Position numbers and translations under genes: made by a program. A stretch of 64,000 nucleotides of DNA from a bacterium 210917-DFI.7.65. Its GTDB lineage: Bacteria > Bacillota > Clostridia > Oscillospirales > Oscillospiraceae. The notes beneath the pieces were generated by a model. The model was not told the origin of the DNA, made no database searches, and was given only the letters and a program-made list of their open reading frames with translations. Of the stretch, positions 54,205 to 64,000 are shown piece after piece. The DNA is taken from contig JAJCJJ010000002.1 in assembly GCA_020555865.1 (NCBI GenBank), forward strand, positions 124,001 through 188,000. Direction: 5' to 3'. How positions within the stretch are numbered: the first letter of the stretch is position 1; each line of letters opens with the position of its first letter.

Positions 54205-55653
54205 ATGGATCAATTTATGTATATTCTGGAACTTATCGACAAGTATATCTGGGGTATCCCGCTGTGCGCCCTGATTATTGGCTGCGGCATCTGGCTGACA
54301 CTGCGGGTGCGGTTCCTGCAGATCCGTCATCTGGGCCGGGCACTCAAATACATGGTGCATAACGAGGCCCACGGAGAAGGCGAAGTGACCAGCTTCGGCG
54401 CGCTGTGCACTGCCCTGTCCGCTACCATCGGCACAGGCAACATCGTGGGCGTAGCTACGGCCATCGCCGCCGGTGGACCGGGCGCGCTTTTATGGATGGA
54501 AATTGCCGCTTTTTTCGGTATGGCCACCAAATATTCCGAAGGCCTTCTGGCCATCAAATACCGCAGCATTGATAAAGACGGTCATGTGCTGGGCGGCCCG
54601 TTTTATTACATCGAGCGCGGCATGGGCAAAAACTGGAAATGGTTGGCCAAAACTTTTGCATTTCTGGGTGCCACGGCGGGCCTTTTGGGTATCGGAACCA
54701 TTACGCAGGTCAACGGCATTACCTCCGCCGCGCAAAACTTCTTTGACCCCAGTCTGCAGCATGTGGTCTTTTCCATCGGCCAGGGCGAAAGCGCCGTCCC
54801 CATTACACTGACAACCATTGTTGCAGGCCTCTTGGTCACACTGGCCGTGGCTCTGGTGGTCATCGGCGGCATCAAGCGCATTGCCGGCGTATCTCAGATC
54901 ATCGTTCCTTTTATGGCGATTACATATATTCTCTTTGCCGTTCTTCTGCTGCTTTGCAATCTGCAGCAGGTACCCGGTGCCATTGTCACAATCGTCACCT
55001 CAGCCTTTGCACCACAGGCTGCCCTTGGCGGTGTGATCGGCGTCACCATCAAAGACGCCATCCAGAACGGTGTGGCCCGAGGCATCTTCTCCAACGAGGC
55101 CGGACTTGGTTCGGCCCCCATCGCCGCCGCCGCTGCCCAGACCAGAGAACCGGTTCGCCAAGGCCTGGTCACAATGACCGGCACCTTTATTGACACCATC
55201 GTCGTGTGTACCATGACCGGGCTGGCCATTGTATTAACTGAATCCTGGGTGCCTGAACTGGGCTTGAAAGGCGTACAGATCACGACCCGCGCTTTCCAGG
55301 TAGGACTGCCTTTCCCCTCCGCGATGTCCGCGTTTATCCTGATGCTGTGCCTGATCTTCTTCGCCTTTACAACCATTCTTGGCTGGAACTACTACGGCGA
55401 ACGCTGCCTGGAATACTTTACAAACGGCAACAAAGCCGCCGTCAAATGCTATCGTTGGCTGTATATCGCCGCGGTCTTTATCGGCCCTTATCTGACGGTG
55501 GCCGCCGTGTGGACCATCGCTGATATTTTCAATGCCCTGATGGCTCTCCCCAACATTGTCGCCCTGCTGGCGTTGTCCGGCGTGGTAGCAAAAGAGACCC
55601 GCGCCTATTTCCATCGGGATCTCCAACACCGTCTTCTGCACCAAAAGCATTGA
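54205..55653 (+). CDS. Sodium:alanine symporter (AGCS family)
   Basis: 482 residues, 10-11 membrane segments. The AGCS family signature is visible in the early TSFGALCTALSATIGTGNIVGVATAIAAGGPGALLWM (about 60-95) and NGVARGIFSNEAGLGSAPIAAAAAQT (about 290-315), which carry the sodium and amino-acid binding residues. It imports alanine, glycine or serine with Na+. The ATG follows AAAGAGGAAAGAGGCATCGCTT. It is alone with a promoter and a terminator. Confidence 0.95.
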   Translation: MDQFMYILELIDKYIWGIPLCALIIGCGIWLTLRVRFLQIRHLGRALKYMVHNEAHGEGEVTSFGALCTALSATIGTGNIVGVATAIAAGGPGALLWMEIAAFFGMATKYSEGLLAIKYRSIDKDGHVLGGPFYYIERGMGKNWKWLAKTFAFLGATAGLLGIGTITQVNGITSAAQNFFDPSLQHVVFSIGQGESAVPITLTTIVAGLLVTLAVALVVIGGIKRIAGVSQIIVPFMAITYILFAVLLLLCNLQQVPGAIVTIVTSAFAPQAALGGVIGVTIKDAIQNGVARGIFSNEAGLGSAPIAAAAAQTREPVRQGLVTMTGTFIDTIVVCTMTGLAIVLTESWVPELGLKGVQITTRAFQVGLPFPSAMSAFILMLCLIFFAFTTILGWNYYGERCLEYFTNGNKAAVKCYRWLYIAAVFIGPYLTVAAVWTIADIFNALMALPNIVALLALSGVVAKETRAYFHRDLQHRLLHQKH

Positions 55654-55678
55654 TGCCGCACACATTCCTTGGAAAAAC

Positions 55679-55709
55679 AGCCCCCATCCGGCAGTGCCGG
55701 ATGGGGGCT
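55679..55709. terminator. Terminator between symporter and DUF368 genes
   Basis: Stem AGCCCCCATCCGGC/GCCGGATGGGGGCT with a 3-base loop between convergent genes; few T residues. Confidence 0.65.
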
Positions 55710-55725
55710 TGCACTTTACAGCGCT

Positions 55726-56610
55726 TTATTCTTCCGTCTTTTGAATCCCTTTGCGAGTCAGCCAGATTTTCATACCCTGCAGTCCCAGGATCACCGCACC
55801 GCCCAGCAGGAAAAACAGAGGGCGGAAAGTGCCCAACGCCATCGCCGCGCGGGGCGGCTCCAGCGTAGTGGGTCCCAAGACCACAGAATAGAGTGATCCA
55901 AGCATCAAACCAACAATCAGGAAAATCATCTGCGCACGGTAATGCTCCATCAAATAGCGCAGCAGCCGGATAATCAACGCCACGCCGGCACATACGCCCA
56001 GCGCAAACGCGATAACAGTGGGCAGCGCAGAAAAATCAAAGCCCATCACTGCGCGCACCGCAGTGATTACCGGCAAATACAGCCCCATGATCAGCAACAA
56101 CGTAGAACCGGAAATCCCAGGCAGCACCATGGCGGAAATGGCCACAAGGCCGCCAAGAAACACATAAACAAGGCTCCCCACACCGCTCACCGCGCCGCCG
56201 GACACAGGATGAACGGAGGACACCACCACCACAAAGACGATACCCGCCAAAACAAAGGGCGACCATTTCCAGCGCCCTCGCAGCGTCATTTTTTCCTCAT
56301 GCAGTACCAATGGGATGGCAAACAGGATAAAGCCGATGAATACAGAACTGATAGCATAAATATGGCTTTCAAACACACGGCTCAGCGCCAGGATCGCCAA
56401 GCCCATGCCAATCACCCAGCCAAGCCCCAACTGGATCAGGAATTTCAGCGCCGGACGCCGACCCTGCCCGCTTCCGTGGATCAGGTTGTCCAGCGAAGAA
56501 AGAAAGCGGTCGTAAAATCCCAGCAAAAAGGCGATCGTACCGCCGGAAACACCGGGCACACTGTCGGCCAGCGCCATACAGAATCCCCGGAACATGTTGA
56601 TGAAAATCAA
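55726..56610 (-). CDS. DUF368 (PopT-type) undecaprenyl-phosphate transporter
   Basis: 294 residues, eight to nine membrane segments. The two DUF368 repeats with the signature SVPGVSGGTIAFLLGFYDRF (about residue 17-37) and VLPGISGSTLLLIMGLY (about 160-178) are conserved. Recent work links this family (PopT) with recycling of the lipid carrier undecaprenyl phosphate across the membrane for cell-wall synthesis. The start is a TTG 8 bases after GGAGG; a possible ATG lies 5 codons in. The minus-strand promoter at 56683-56712 drives it; the Sel1 gene upstream is in the same direction. Confidence 0.88.
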   Translation of the reverse strand: MIFINMFRGFCMALADSVPGVSGGTIAFLLGFYDRFLSSLDNLIHGSGQGRRPALKFLIQLGLGWVIGMGLAILALSRVFESHIYAISSVFIGFILFAIPLVLHEEKMTLRGRWKWSPFVLAGIVFVVVVSSVHPVSGGAVSGVGSLVYVFLGGLVAISAMVLPGISGSTLLLIMGLYLPVITAVRAVMGFDFSALPTVIAFALGVCAGVALIIRLLRYLMEHYRAQMIFLIVGLMLGSLYSVVLGPTTLEPPRAAMALGTFRPLFFLLGGAVILGLQGMKIWLTRKGIQKTEE

Positions 56611-56682
56611 ATCTGCGTCCTCCTATTCTTGCCCAAACAGCGGCTCTTGGCCGCGCTGCGTACGCTTTAGCGATCAATGGTT

Positions 56683-56712
56683 ATCATACAGGAAAAAATT
56701 GTATTCTGTCAA
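56683..56712 (-). promoter_or_regulatory. Promoter of the DUF368 gene
   Basis: Minus strand TTGACA, 18 bases, TATGAT. Confidence 0.65.
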
Positions 56713-56789
56713 TTGCCATAGTCTTTTTTTCACAGTTTTTATACAATTTTAAGAATCAATCCGATCTTCCCCGGCCAGGAAACCGCAGA

Positions 56790-57107
56790 TCAGCTTTTTC
56801 TGCCGCGCAGTGTTTCCAAGCTTCTGCATGCGCCAACGTGTCCCTGTTCCGCCGCCTGCTCCCACAAACGAAAGGCCGCCTCCTTGTCTCTGGGCACGCC
56901 GTCACCGTAAAAACAACACACGCCACGGTAATACTGGGCCTCGGCATTGCCCAGCGCCGCCGCCCGTTCCCACAGCTGCAGCGCCGTGCGCAGGTTTTTT
57001 TCCCGTCCCCGGCCGTAATAATATCCTTCGGCCAGCCGGGCAATCGCATCTCCGTCCTCTGAAGCCAACACCGCCGCCAGCACTTTTTCCTCCTGCCGCT
57101 TTGCCAC
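56790..57107 (-). CDS. Sel1-repeat protein
   Basis: 105 residues. Two to three Sel1-like TPR repeats: ARLAEGYYYGRGREKNLRTALQLWERAAALGNAEAQ (about 23-58) and YYRGVCCFYGDGVPRDKEAAFRLWEQAAEQGHVGA (about 59-93). The repeats form helical scaffolds for protein contacts; no further function can be read. It starts with GTG nine bases after GGAGG. It is an orphan between the glycogen genes and the DUF368 gene. Confidence 0.85.
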   Translation of the reverse strand: MAKRQEEKVLAAVLASEDGDAIARLAEGYYYGRGREKNLRTALQLWERAAALGNAEAQYYRGVCCFYGDGVPRDKEAAFRLWEQAAEQGHVGACRSLETLRGRKS

Positions 57108-57265
57108 CGCTGTACGCCTCCCTCCGCATATTCTGCCGTTTTTAACCGCCTGGTTTGCGTTTCTTCACTTTACCATAGCAACACCCGTTTTGCAAGGGGC
57201 TGCAGCCAGCGCAGAACCTGCAGACTGCTGCATTCCGGTGCCTGCTTATTCTCGCCCGCGTGCAA

Positions 57266-57308
57266 AAAGGCCCCGGCAGCCTGAGCGTCCCAGGCTGCCG
57301 GAGCCTTT
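57266..57308 (-). terminator. Terminator of the glycogen operon
   Basis: Minus strand stem AAAGGCTCCGGCAGCCTG/CAGGCTGCCGGGGCCTTT followed by TT; long and nearly perfect. Confidence 0.85.
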
Positions 57309-57312
57309 CGGT

Positions 57313-59739
57313 TTATTTATGATGGACATTCCAAATCGTATCGGCATACTCCGCCACCGAGCGGTCCGCAGCAAAAATACCACTGCGGGCAATATTGTGC
57401 AGCGACATCCGATTCCAGTGTTCTGCATCCTGATACGCTGCCACCATGCGTTGCTCCGCGTCACAATAGGCGGAAAAATCCGCCAGGAGCATATACTCGT
57501 CCGCCGCACCGTAGCGATTGTAGAGCAGCCGCTCATACAGCTCCTCAAAACAGACGCCGCCAAAACCATCGCGGATTTGATCCACCACACGGCGCAGCAT
57601 CTCGTCACGCTGATAGAACAGCGACGGATCATACCCTCCGCGCTTCATATCCGCCACCTCGTCGGCATGCAGGCCGAAGAGGAACATGTTTTCATCGCCC
57701 AGCACATCGTGCATCTCCACATTGGCGCCATCCAAAGTCCCGATGGTCAGTGCTCCATTCATCATGAATTTCATATTTCCGGTGCCGGAGGCCTCCTTGC
57801 CGGCGGTGGAAATCTGCTGCGACACCTCCGCTGCAGGCATCAGCTTTTCCGCCAGAGATACGCAGTAATTCTCCAGAAACACCACCTGCAGCTTGCCGCG
57901 GCACAGCGGATCGCTGTCGATCTGCCGGGCCAGCACATTGATCAGGCGGATAATATCTTTCGCCACCTTGTAGCCAGGCGCCGCCTTGGCGCCGAACAAA
58001 TAGACATGGGGGACAACATCCCGGTTCGGATCGTCGTGCAGCTGCTGATAGCGGGCAATGATCTGCATCACATTGAGCAGCTGGCGCTTATATTCATGCA
58101 GGCGCTTAACCTGGACGTCGAAAATACCGTCCACATTTAACACCACGCCGGAGCTGCGCTTGACAGCGCGTGCAAAAGCCTCTTTGTTCCCGCGCTTGAT
58201 GCTTCCCAGACGCGCAAGCACCTGGGCATCCCCGGCATACTGATCCAATTTCTGCAGCTCCATAGGATGCAGGAGGTACCGATCCCCACCGGTCAGATCA
58301 CAGATCAGCCCATGCAGGCCAGGATTGCTCTGAGCCAGCCAGCGGCGGTGATCGATGCCGTTAGTCACATTTTTGAATTTTGCCGGTTCCATCTGGCAGG
58401 CTTCGCGGAACACATCCGTGCGCAAAATCTCCGTGTGCAGGGCCGACACGCCGTTAACAGCACTGCCGCCGGCAATGCACAAATTGGCCATGCGCACCTC
58501 GCCGCCCCATACCACCGCCATTTTCTCGGTGATGGCGTTGTTGTGATGGAAAAACTCCTCCACGCTTTTCTGATAGCGCTTGCTGATTTCGTCAATGATC
58601 TGCCAGATGCGGGGCAGCAGGCTTTCGATCAGCGTCTGGGGCCAGCGTTCCAGTGCCTCGGAAAGTACGGTATGGTTGGTATAGGCCACAGAATTTCGGG
58701 TAATCTCCCAAGCCTCGTCCCAGGAATAGCCGGCTTCGTCCATCAAAATGCGCATCAATTCAGGAATGACCATGGCCGGGTGGGTATCATTGATCTGGAT
58801 CACATTTTTTTCATGGAAATTCTTAAGCGTTCCGTAGACCTCCACATGCTTGCGCACCAGGGACTGCACGGTGGCGGAAACAAAGAAATACTGCTGCTTC
58901 AGACGCAGGGACTTCCCTTCCATATGCTCGTCATTGGGATACAGAATCTTGGTAATCGTCTGTGCCATGGTCTGTTCTTCCGTGGCACGGACATACTGGC
59001 CCGAGGAAAACAGCGCCATATCCAGCGTACGGGGCGAACGGGCCTCCCACAGCCGCAGGGTATTCACATGGTCAGTGCCGTAGCCGGCAATCTCCATATC
59101 ACAGGGAATGGCAATCACGGTATTGTAATCTTCATGCACCACATGCAGATGGCCGTCATGCCACACTTCGCGAAGCTTTCCTCCGAAGCGCACCTCTTCG
59201 CGCTCTTCCGGTTTGGCAATCAGCCATGCTCCACCCACTGCTTTCCAGTCGTCGGGCAGTTCCACCTGCTGGCCGTCCACGATGCGCTGTTTAAAAATGC
59301 CGAGTTCATAGCACAGAGAATAGCCAGTGGCCGGAATCCCCAGCGTGGTCATAGAGTCGAGATAGCAGGCGGCCAGGCGGCCCAGGCCGCCGTTTCCGAG
59401 ACCCGCGTCCGGTTCCATTTCAAAAATATCCGCGCTCTTAAAGCCCATGTTTTCAATGGCGCCGTTCATCGCCTCCAGAACGCCCAGATTATAGGCATTT
59501 TTCATCAGGCTGCGGCCCATCAAAAACTCCAGAGAGAGATAATGCACCCTGCGCTCGTGGGCACGCTCCACGCGGTCCATGGTTTCTGCGCCGTGCAGCG
59601 CCATCATATCCCGCAGGACCAACGCGCAGGCTTTGAACAAATATTCCTCGTTGACATCTTTTTCTGAAATGCCGTAATTGAGGCGCAGCTTGCCGCGGAT
59701 CGCCTCTTCCATATCCTGAACTGTATAAAGTTGCTGCAT
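57313..59739 (-). CDS. glgP: Glycogen phosphorylase
   Basis: 808 residues, PLP enzyme that releases glucose 1-phosphate from alpha-1,4-glucan. The PLP lysine segment EASGTGNMKFMMNGALTIGTLDGANVEM is intact near residue 650; other family parts are VHYLSLEFLMGRSLMKNA and EPDAGLGNGGLGRLAACYLDSM. The start MQQLYTVQDM follows AAAGGACGTTTTCCC; an in-frame extension upstream runs through a terminator (59796-59829) and is rejected. It is the last gene of the glg cluster; the terminator between glgA and glgP may let them be expressed at different levels. Confidence 0.96.
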   Translation of the reverse strand: MQQLYTVQDMEEAIRGKLRLNYGISEKDVNEEYLFKACALVLRDMMALHGAETMDRVERAHERRVHYLSLEFLMGRSLMKNAYNLGVLEAMNGAIENMGFKSADIFEMEPDAGLGNGGLGRLAACYLDSMTTLGIPATGYSLCYELGIFKQRIVDGQQVELPDDWKAVGGAWLIAKPEEREEVRFGGKLREVWHDGHLHVVHEDYNTVIAIPCDMEIAGYGTDHVNTLRLWEARSPRTLDMALFSSGQYVRATEEQTMAQTITKILYPNDEHMEGKSLRLKQQYFFVSATVQSLVRKHVEVYGTLKNFHEKNVIQINDTHPAMVIPELMRILMDEAGYSWDEAWEITRNSVAYTNHTVLSEALERWPQTLIESLLPRIWQIIDEISKRYQKSVEEFFHHNNAITEKMAVVWGGEVRMANLCIAGGSAVNGVSALHTEILRTDVFREACQMEPAKFKNVTNGIDHRRWLAQSNPGLHGLICDLTGGDRYLLHPMELQKLDQYAGDAQVLARLGSIKRGNKEAFARAVKRSSGVVLNVDGIFDVQVKRLHEYKRQLLNVMQIIARYQQLHDDPNRDVVPHVYLFGAKAAPGYKVAKDIIRLINVLARQIDSDPLCRGKLQVVFLENYCVSLAEKLMPAAEVSQQISTAGKEASGTGNMKFMMNGALTIGTLDGANVEMHDVLGDENMFLFGLHADEVADMKRGGYDPSLFYQRDEMLRRVVDQIRDGFGGVCFEELYERLLYNRYGAADEYMLLADFSAYCDAEQRMVAAYQDAEHWNRMSLHNIARSGIFAADRSVAEYADTIWNVHHK

Positions 59740-59795
59740 GGGAAAACGTCCTTTCCTGTTTTGTTTCAATTCCAATTTACCCAAGGGGGAAAACC

Positions 59796-59829
59796 AAAAA
59801 CGGGACCCCCGGAGGGGTCCCCCGTTTTT
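59796..59829 (-). terminator. Hairpin between glgA and glgP
   Basis: AAAAACGGGACCCC/GGGGTCCCCCGTTTTT (one bulge) with U-rich ends; would reduce read-through from glgA into glgP. Confidence 0.75.
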
Positions 59830-59974
59830 AAAACGCCGGAACATTCCGCCGCTGAGCGGCAGAGAAAGGAAACGCCCTGTTCCGGAAACAGACGCTTCCG
59901 CAACCGTACACAACACCTGCACGACAGGCAGACCCGGAAGGCGGCTCACTTTGCGGCCAGAACCCTCCCTGCCT

Positions 59975-61405
59975 TTAACGGATCTGCTCGTAAATCTGAT
60001 GATATTCCTTTGCACTGCCTGCCCAGCTGAAATCTTCAGTCATGGCGCGCTTCTGCAGCACGGCAAAGGCTTCTTTGTTGTCCCAGAACAAACGCGCAGC
60101 TTCGCGCACCACATACCACATATCACCGGCATTGTAATTGGCAAAGGTAAAGCCGTTTCCGCCGCAGCACCATTCCTCATAGGGATGCACTGTATCTTTC
60201 AGCCCGCCGGTCTCGCGGACAATCGGCAGCGTTCCGTAACGCATGGCAATCATCTGACTCAATCCGCACGGTTCGCTCTTGGACGGCATCAGGAACAGAT
60301 CTGCGCCAGAGTAAATCCGCATGGAGGTCGCCTCATTGTATTCGATCCGGGCCGCCAACATGCCGGGGAAGCGGTATTGTGCATTGCTGAAAAATTCCTC
60401 ATACTGCCAATCGCCTTTGCCCAGCACCACAAACTGGATGCCAAGATCCATCATGCCGTCCAGCGTTTCACAGATCAGATCCAGGCCCTTGTGGGATACC
60501 AAGCGGCTGACCACCGCCACAATGGGAAGATTCGGATCCTCCCGCAGCCCCATTTCCCGCTGCAGCGCCGCCTTACATGCGGCCTTACCGGATAGGTCTT
60601 CCACCGAGTAATTCTGCACCAGGCAGCGATCCACGGCTGGGTTATAACGATCCATATCAATGCCGTTGAGGACGCCGTGAAGCTTCCAATCGCACAAATT
60701 CATTACGCCTTCCATCCCGTGGGCAAAATAGGCGTATTTCAGTTCCTGGGCATAGGTCGGACTGACGGTCGTCACCGCATCTGCGGTAAGCAGGGCGCCC
60801 TTGAGCAGATTCACATCACCGGAAAAAGCCAGCGTACCTCCGTCAAACCAGCCGCAGGGAAGGCCGAAAAGATCTTCCAGCGTTTCGCGGCCGTAGCGCC
60901 CCTGGTACTCAATATTATGCACGGTAAACACTGTTCGGATACTGCGCAGCACATCCCAGCGCACAGCATCGTCCGAAAGATAGATGGGCACCAGGGCCGT
61001 CTGCCAGTCATTGCAGTGAATCACTTCCGGCATAAAGTCCAGATGCGTCAACAGTGACACCACAGCACGGGAAAAATAAGCAAAGCGCTCCCCGTCATCG
61101 TAGTAACCGTAGAGATCGGGCCGGGCAAAATAGTGCTCATTATCGATAAAGTAATAGGTGACGCCGCCGCGCTCGCAGCGGAAAAGGCCGCAATATACAC
61201 TGCGCCAGGCCAAGGTGACGTAAATATATTTCACAAACGTCAGCTCTTCCACATATTTATCCGCCACGGTCTGATACAGCGGCAGAATTACCGCCACCTC
61301 GTCGCCACCGGCAGCAAGCGCTTGGGGCAGGCTGCCGGCCACATCGCCCAATCCGCCAGTCTTACAAAATGGAACGCATTCGCTGGTTACGAATAATACC
61401 TTCAT
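59975..61405 (-). CDS. glgA: Glycogen synthase (ADP-glucose)
   Basis: 476 residues, GT5 glycosyltransferase that extends glycogen from ADP-glucose. The N-terminal motif KTGGLGDVAGSLPQAL (K-x-G-G-L-x-D) binds ADP-glucose; the C-terminal EPCGLSQMIAMRYGTLPIVRETGGLKDTV is the second site. Length is normal (about 475-490). The start MKVLFVTSECVPF follows GGAGGAAAAG; the upstream in-frame codons lack a ribosome site. It follows glgD with a 177-base gap holding an extended -10 promoter element (61471-61476). Confidence 0.96.
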   Translation of the reverse strand: MKVLFVTSECVPFCKTGGLGDVAGSLPQALAAGGDEVAVILPLYQTVADKYVEELTFVKYIYVTLAWRSVYCGLFRCERGGVTYYFIDNEHYFARPDLYGYYDDGERFAYFSRAVVSLLTHLDFMPEVIHCNDWQTALVPIYLSDDAVRWDVLRSIRTVFTVHNIEYQGRYGRETLEDLFGLPCGWFDGGTLAFSGDVNLLKGALLTADAVTTVSPTYAQELKYAYFAHGMEGVMNLCDWKLHGVLNGIDMDRYNPAVDRCLVQNYSVEDLSGKAACKAALQREMGLREDPNLPIVAVVSRLVSHKGLDLICETLDGMMDLGIQFVVLGKGDWQYEEFFSNAQYRFPGMLAARIEYNEATSMRIYSGADLFLMPSKSEPCGLSQMIAMRYGTLPIVRETGGLKDTVHPYEEWCCGGNGFTFANYNAGDMWYVVREAARLFWDNKEAFAVLQKRAMTEDFSWAGSAKEYHQIYEQIR

Positions 61406-61470
61406 CTTTTCCTCCGATCCGATGTCCAGCCGTTCCGCCACCGGAATGGCGGAGCGCGCCGGGCTGTTTT

Positions 61471-61476
61471 ATTATA
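61471..61476 (-). promoter_or_regulatory. Extended -10 element before glgA
   Basis: Minus strand TGCTATAAT with a TGn extension, without a clear -35 box, 66 bases before the glgA ATG. Confidence 0.5.
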
Positions 61477-61582
61477 GCAGTTCCTTCCGGGAGATACGAG
61501 TGACTTTTTTTACAAAATTCCAACGTTCCAGCGCCATTTCTTCCCTTGTTTCGATAGCCGCCGGAACAAGATCCACACCGTC

Positions 61583-62683
61583 TTAAACGATGCTGAACTT
61601 GGAAATGGCCAGCGGATAGTTGCTGTGCCCCATCAACATGCGGTTTTCCGTAATCGTAACATTTTTGTCGGCAATGGCATATTTCAGCGTGGCACCAGCG
61701 CGGATCACTGTGTCCTGCATCACGATGCAGCCACAGACTTTTGCGCCTTTTTCCACACGGACACCGCGGAAAATAATGCTGTCCTCCACTTGACCCTCAA
61801 TAATGCAGCCGTCGGATACCAGCGAATTGACGCACGTGCTGCCTGGGCCATAATAGGTGGAGGCATCGCTGCGGTCTTTGGTGCGGATGGGCCGCTCCGG
61901 CAAGAACAGATCCGCGCGCACTTCCGCGCGCAACAGCTCCATACTGCGTTTATAGTAGTTGTCCACGCTCATGATGCGGGCGGCATATCCCCGGAACACA
62001 TAAGCGTGCAGTTTGAGCCGGTTCTTCATCCCCTGCAGCACAGCGCGGTGGAAACTGTACTCATTGTGCCCGTCGCATTCGGCAATCAGCTCCAGCAACA
62101 GCTTTTTACTGATGATATACACTTCCAGCGCATCGCAGCCGCCCCGCACCTCGCCGCGGCTGACCACATCGGTGATCGTGCCGTCTTCGTCCATCAAATA
62201 GCTGGTGGTTTTCCCGTCTCCGCCGGGCGCACAGACACAGGTAATGTCCGCGCCGGAACGGATATGCTCCTCCAGCACATCCCCCAGCGGCATATTACAG
62301 ATCAGCGCACCGTTGGCCAGAACCACATATTCCTGCCGGATCCGCTGCACATAACTTTCAATGGCAGCCAGCGCCTCCATCTTACCGCGGAACTCCCGGC
62401 TGGGATCGATCTTGGGCACCGAAGGCAACAGACGCAGCCCGCCGTGCTTGCGGCTCAGATCCCAGTCCTTGCCGGAGCCAAGATGATCCAGCATACTCTG
62501 ATACTTATCCTGCAGAATAATGCCCACATCGGTCACGCCGGCATTGACCATATTGGAGATGGTAAAGTCCACAATGCGGTAGCGGGCCGCATAGGGGATG
62601 GAATCTGCCACACGCTGCTCCACCAGCGTCTGCAGTTTCGGGCATTTGCCGTAGGCAAAAATGATACCATGCATCCGGGTCAT
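61583..62683 (-). CDS. glgD: Glucose-1-phosphate adenylyltransferase regulatory subunit GlgD
   Basis: 366 residues. GlgD is a GlgC paralogue that tunes the heteromeric ADP-glucose pyrophosphorylase in Firmicutes and is usually weak or inactive alone. The nucleotide loop is altered ([14 protein letters not shown] where GlgC has [10 protein letters not shown]), and [16 protein letters not shown] keeps the substrate-site layout; the C-terminal beta-helix (about 280-366) is present. The ATG overlaps the glgC stop (ATGA), with AAGGAGG in front, so the two subunits are translationally coupled. Confidence 0.95.
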   Translation of the reverse strand: MTRMHGIIFAYGKCPKLQTLVEQRVADSIPYAARYRIVDFTISNMVNAGVTDVGIILQDKYQSMLDHLGSGKDWDLSRKHGGLRLLPSVPKIDPSREFRGKMEALAAIESYVQRIRQEYVVLANGALICNMPLGDVLEEHIRSGADITCVCAPGGDGKTTSYLMDEDGTITDVVSRGEVRGGCDALEVYIISKKLLLELIAECDGHNEYSFHRAVLQGMKNRLKLHAYVFRGYAARIMSVDNYYKRSMELLRAEVRADLFLPERPIRTKDRSDASTYYGPGSTCVNSLVSDGCIIEGQVEDSIIFRGVRVEKGAKVCGCIVMQDTVIRAGATLKYAIADKNVTITENRMLMGHSNYPLAISKFSIV

Positions 62684-63897
62684 TTTCTCAGCACCTCCTT
62701 GTGATCGCTGTCCAGCATTTTGCCAGGGGCCACAACTTCCTTTTCCGCAATCCGGCAAAACGGCCCGATCACAGCAATACCCCAAGCGGACGGGTCTTCC
62801 GCCGTCTCCGGCGGTGCGCCTACCCTGGCATCCGGACCAATATGCGCGCCCTCGCCCAGAATAGCATATTCCACTGACGCGCCGTCTTCAATCACCGCGC
62901 CGGGCATCACCACGCTGTAGCGCACGCTGGTGCCTTTGCCCACTGTGACGGAATGGGCTACCACAGAGTTCTCCACACTTCCCTCAATGATGCTGCCCTG
63001 CGTGACCACGCTGTGGCTTACCATGGCCCGCGCACCGAGATAGGCCGGTGCTTTGCGCGGCGTACGGGCATAGATCGGCCATTCGCTGTCGAATACATCC
63101 AACCCACCGTTGCGGGCCAGCATATCCATATTGGCGTCCCACAGACTGTCCAGCGTACCCACATCTTTCCAGTATCCGGCAAAGCGGTACGCCACCATTT
63201 TCTTGCCGTCTCGGAGCATATTGGGAATAATATTTTTCCCGAAATCATTCTGGGAATCCGCGTCTTTCTCGTCTTCAACCAGGTAATGCCGCAGCTCCTT
63301 CCAGGAGAAGCAGTAAATCCCCATAGAAGCCAGGTTGCTCTTTGGTTGGGACGGTTTTTCCTCAAACTCGACGATGCCGTCTTCTTCATCCACATTCATA
63401 ATACCGAAACGGGGCGCCTCGTCCCACGGAACCTCCATCACGGAAATGGTGCAGGCCGCCCCGCTTTCCTTGTGTCGGTTGACCATTTTCGCATAGTCCA
63501 TTTTATAAATATGGTCGCCGGACAGAATCACCACATACTCCGGCTCATACAGGTCAATAAAACCAATGTTCTGATAGATGGCATTGGCCGTTCCCTTATA
63601 CCAGGTACCCTGATCGCCCTGGGAAACATAGGGCGGCAAAATATGTACGCCGCCGTCGCTGCCGTCCAGATCCCATGGCTGTCCGCTGCCGATATAGCTG
63701 TTCAGTTCCAGGGGCTGATACTGCGTCAACACACCCACCGTATCAATACCGGAATTGACACAGTTGGACAGAGGAAAATCGATAATGCGGTATTTTCCGC
63801 CAAATGGTATGGCCGGCTTTGCCACTTTGCCCGTCAGCACATAAAGCCGGCTGCCCTGGCCCCCAGCCAGGAGCATCGCAACAACCTCTTTTTTCAT
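62680..63897 (-). CDS. glgC: Glucose-1-phosphate adenylyltransferase GlgC
   Basis: 405 residues. Makes ADP-glucose and PPi from glucose 1-phosphate and ATP, the control point of glycogen synthesis. The nucleotide loop [16 protein letters not shown], the substrate segment [23 protein letters not shown], the catalytic Asp in [13 protein letters not shown] and [17 protein letters not shown] are all conserved, followed by a beta-helix end. The start [12 protein letters not shown] follows AAAGGA with a 10-base spacer. It heads the glgC-glgD-glgA-glgP set on the minus strand; upstream is not visible beyond the window. Confidence 0.96.
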   Translation of the reverse strand: MKKEVVAMLLAGGQGSRLYVLTGKVAKPAIPFGGKYRIIDFPLSNCVNSGIDTVGVLTQYQPLELNSYIGSGQPWDLDGSDGGVHILPPYVSQGDQGTWYKGTANAIYQNIGFIDLYEPEYVVILSGDHIYKMDYAKMVNRHKESGAACTISVMEVPWDEAPRFGIMNVDEEDGIVEFEEKPSQPKSNLASMGIYCFSWKELRHYLVEDEKDADSQNDFGKNIIPNMLRDGKKMVAYRFAGYWKDVGTLDSLWDANMDMLARNGGLDVFDSEWPIYARTPRKAPAYLGARAMVSHSVVTQGSIIEGSVENSVVAHSVTVGKGTSVRYSVVMPGAVIEDGASVEYAILGEGAHIGPDARVGAPPETAEDPSAWGIAVIGPFCRIAEKEVVAPGKMLDSDHKEVLRK

Positions 63898-64000
63898 CGT
63901 CTGCCAATCCTTTCCTGTCAATACTTCTTATCCGCTTGCTCAGGCGCGTTCTTTAGCCGAAGCCTGCCCGGAGCGTCTTATGGGCATATCCTTTGCCGGA

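Noticed and set aside
59740..60015. N-terminal extension of glgP
   Set aside because: It overlaps the glgA end and a terminator; the ATG at 59739 matches the family start.

Overview
The window looks like chromosome from a GC-rich, spore-forming member of the Clostridia, most likely Oscillospirales. This rests on gene content and style: a clostridial GlgC/GlgD pair, a thiolase plus acetoacetate/butyrate-type CoA-transferase, a SpoIIQ-like M23 protein, a BclA-like collagen protein behind a late-sporulation-type promoter, AAGGAGG ribosome sites, frequent TTG starts and many hairpin terminators. The genus cannot be fixed from the sequence alone.

Layout. 1-962: a small membrane protein and a lipoprotein (+ strand). 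962-14080, all on the minus strand: ilvE; a secreted copper-amine-oxidase-type stalk protein; an eight-gene run DUF1385-prmC-recA-recX-nitroreductase-rimO-HhH protein-pgsA; and a lipoprotein/response-regulator/sensor-kinase operon. 14289-14374: tRNA-Leu(CAA) on the + strand. About 14.58-22.5 kb is an AT-richer genomic island next to this tRNA. It holds an uncharacterised overlapping three-gene cassette (14579-15946), remnants of a conjugative element, a CD3324-type regulator, an Ntn-type hydrolase, a Vat-type antibiotic acetyltransferase, Tn916-style sigma/HTH regulators, a large serine recombinase, a frameshifted hypothetical gene and a dead second recombinase.

22669-35431, minus strand: collagen-like surface protein, TerC, CoA-transferase subunits, thiolase, then a housekeeping run glmU-prs-pth-mfd-SurA-like. 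35911-42794, plus strand: trmL, then lower glycolysis (pgk, tpiA, gpmI, eno) and the SpoIIQ-like gene. 42891-57107: a GNAT, serC-serA, a second GNAT with pspC and a DEAD-box helicase, an ABC-F protein, an FAD oxidoreductase, a CarD regulator, prfB, an alanine/sodium symporter, a DUF368 lipid-carrier transporter and a Sel1 protein. 57313-63897, minus strand: glycogen metabolism (glgC-glgD-glgA-glgP).

The best candidate for something undescribed is the three-gene cassette at 14579-15946. It has tight overlaps, no recognisable named domain, strong internal motifs and an island location. Other points of interest are a GlmU without a recognisable uridylyltransferase active site, a possible slippery-site frameshift in the island, a thiolase with an extra loop, and a 54-bp perfect palindromic terminator.
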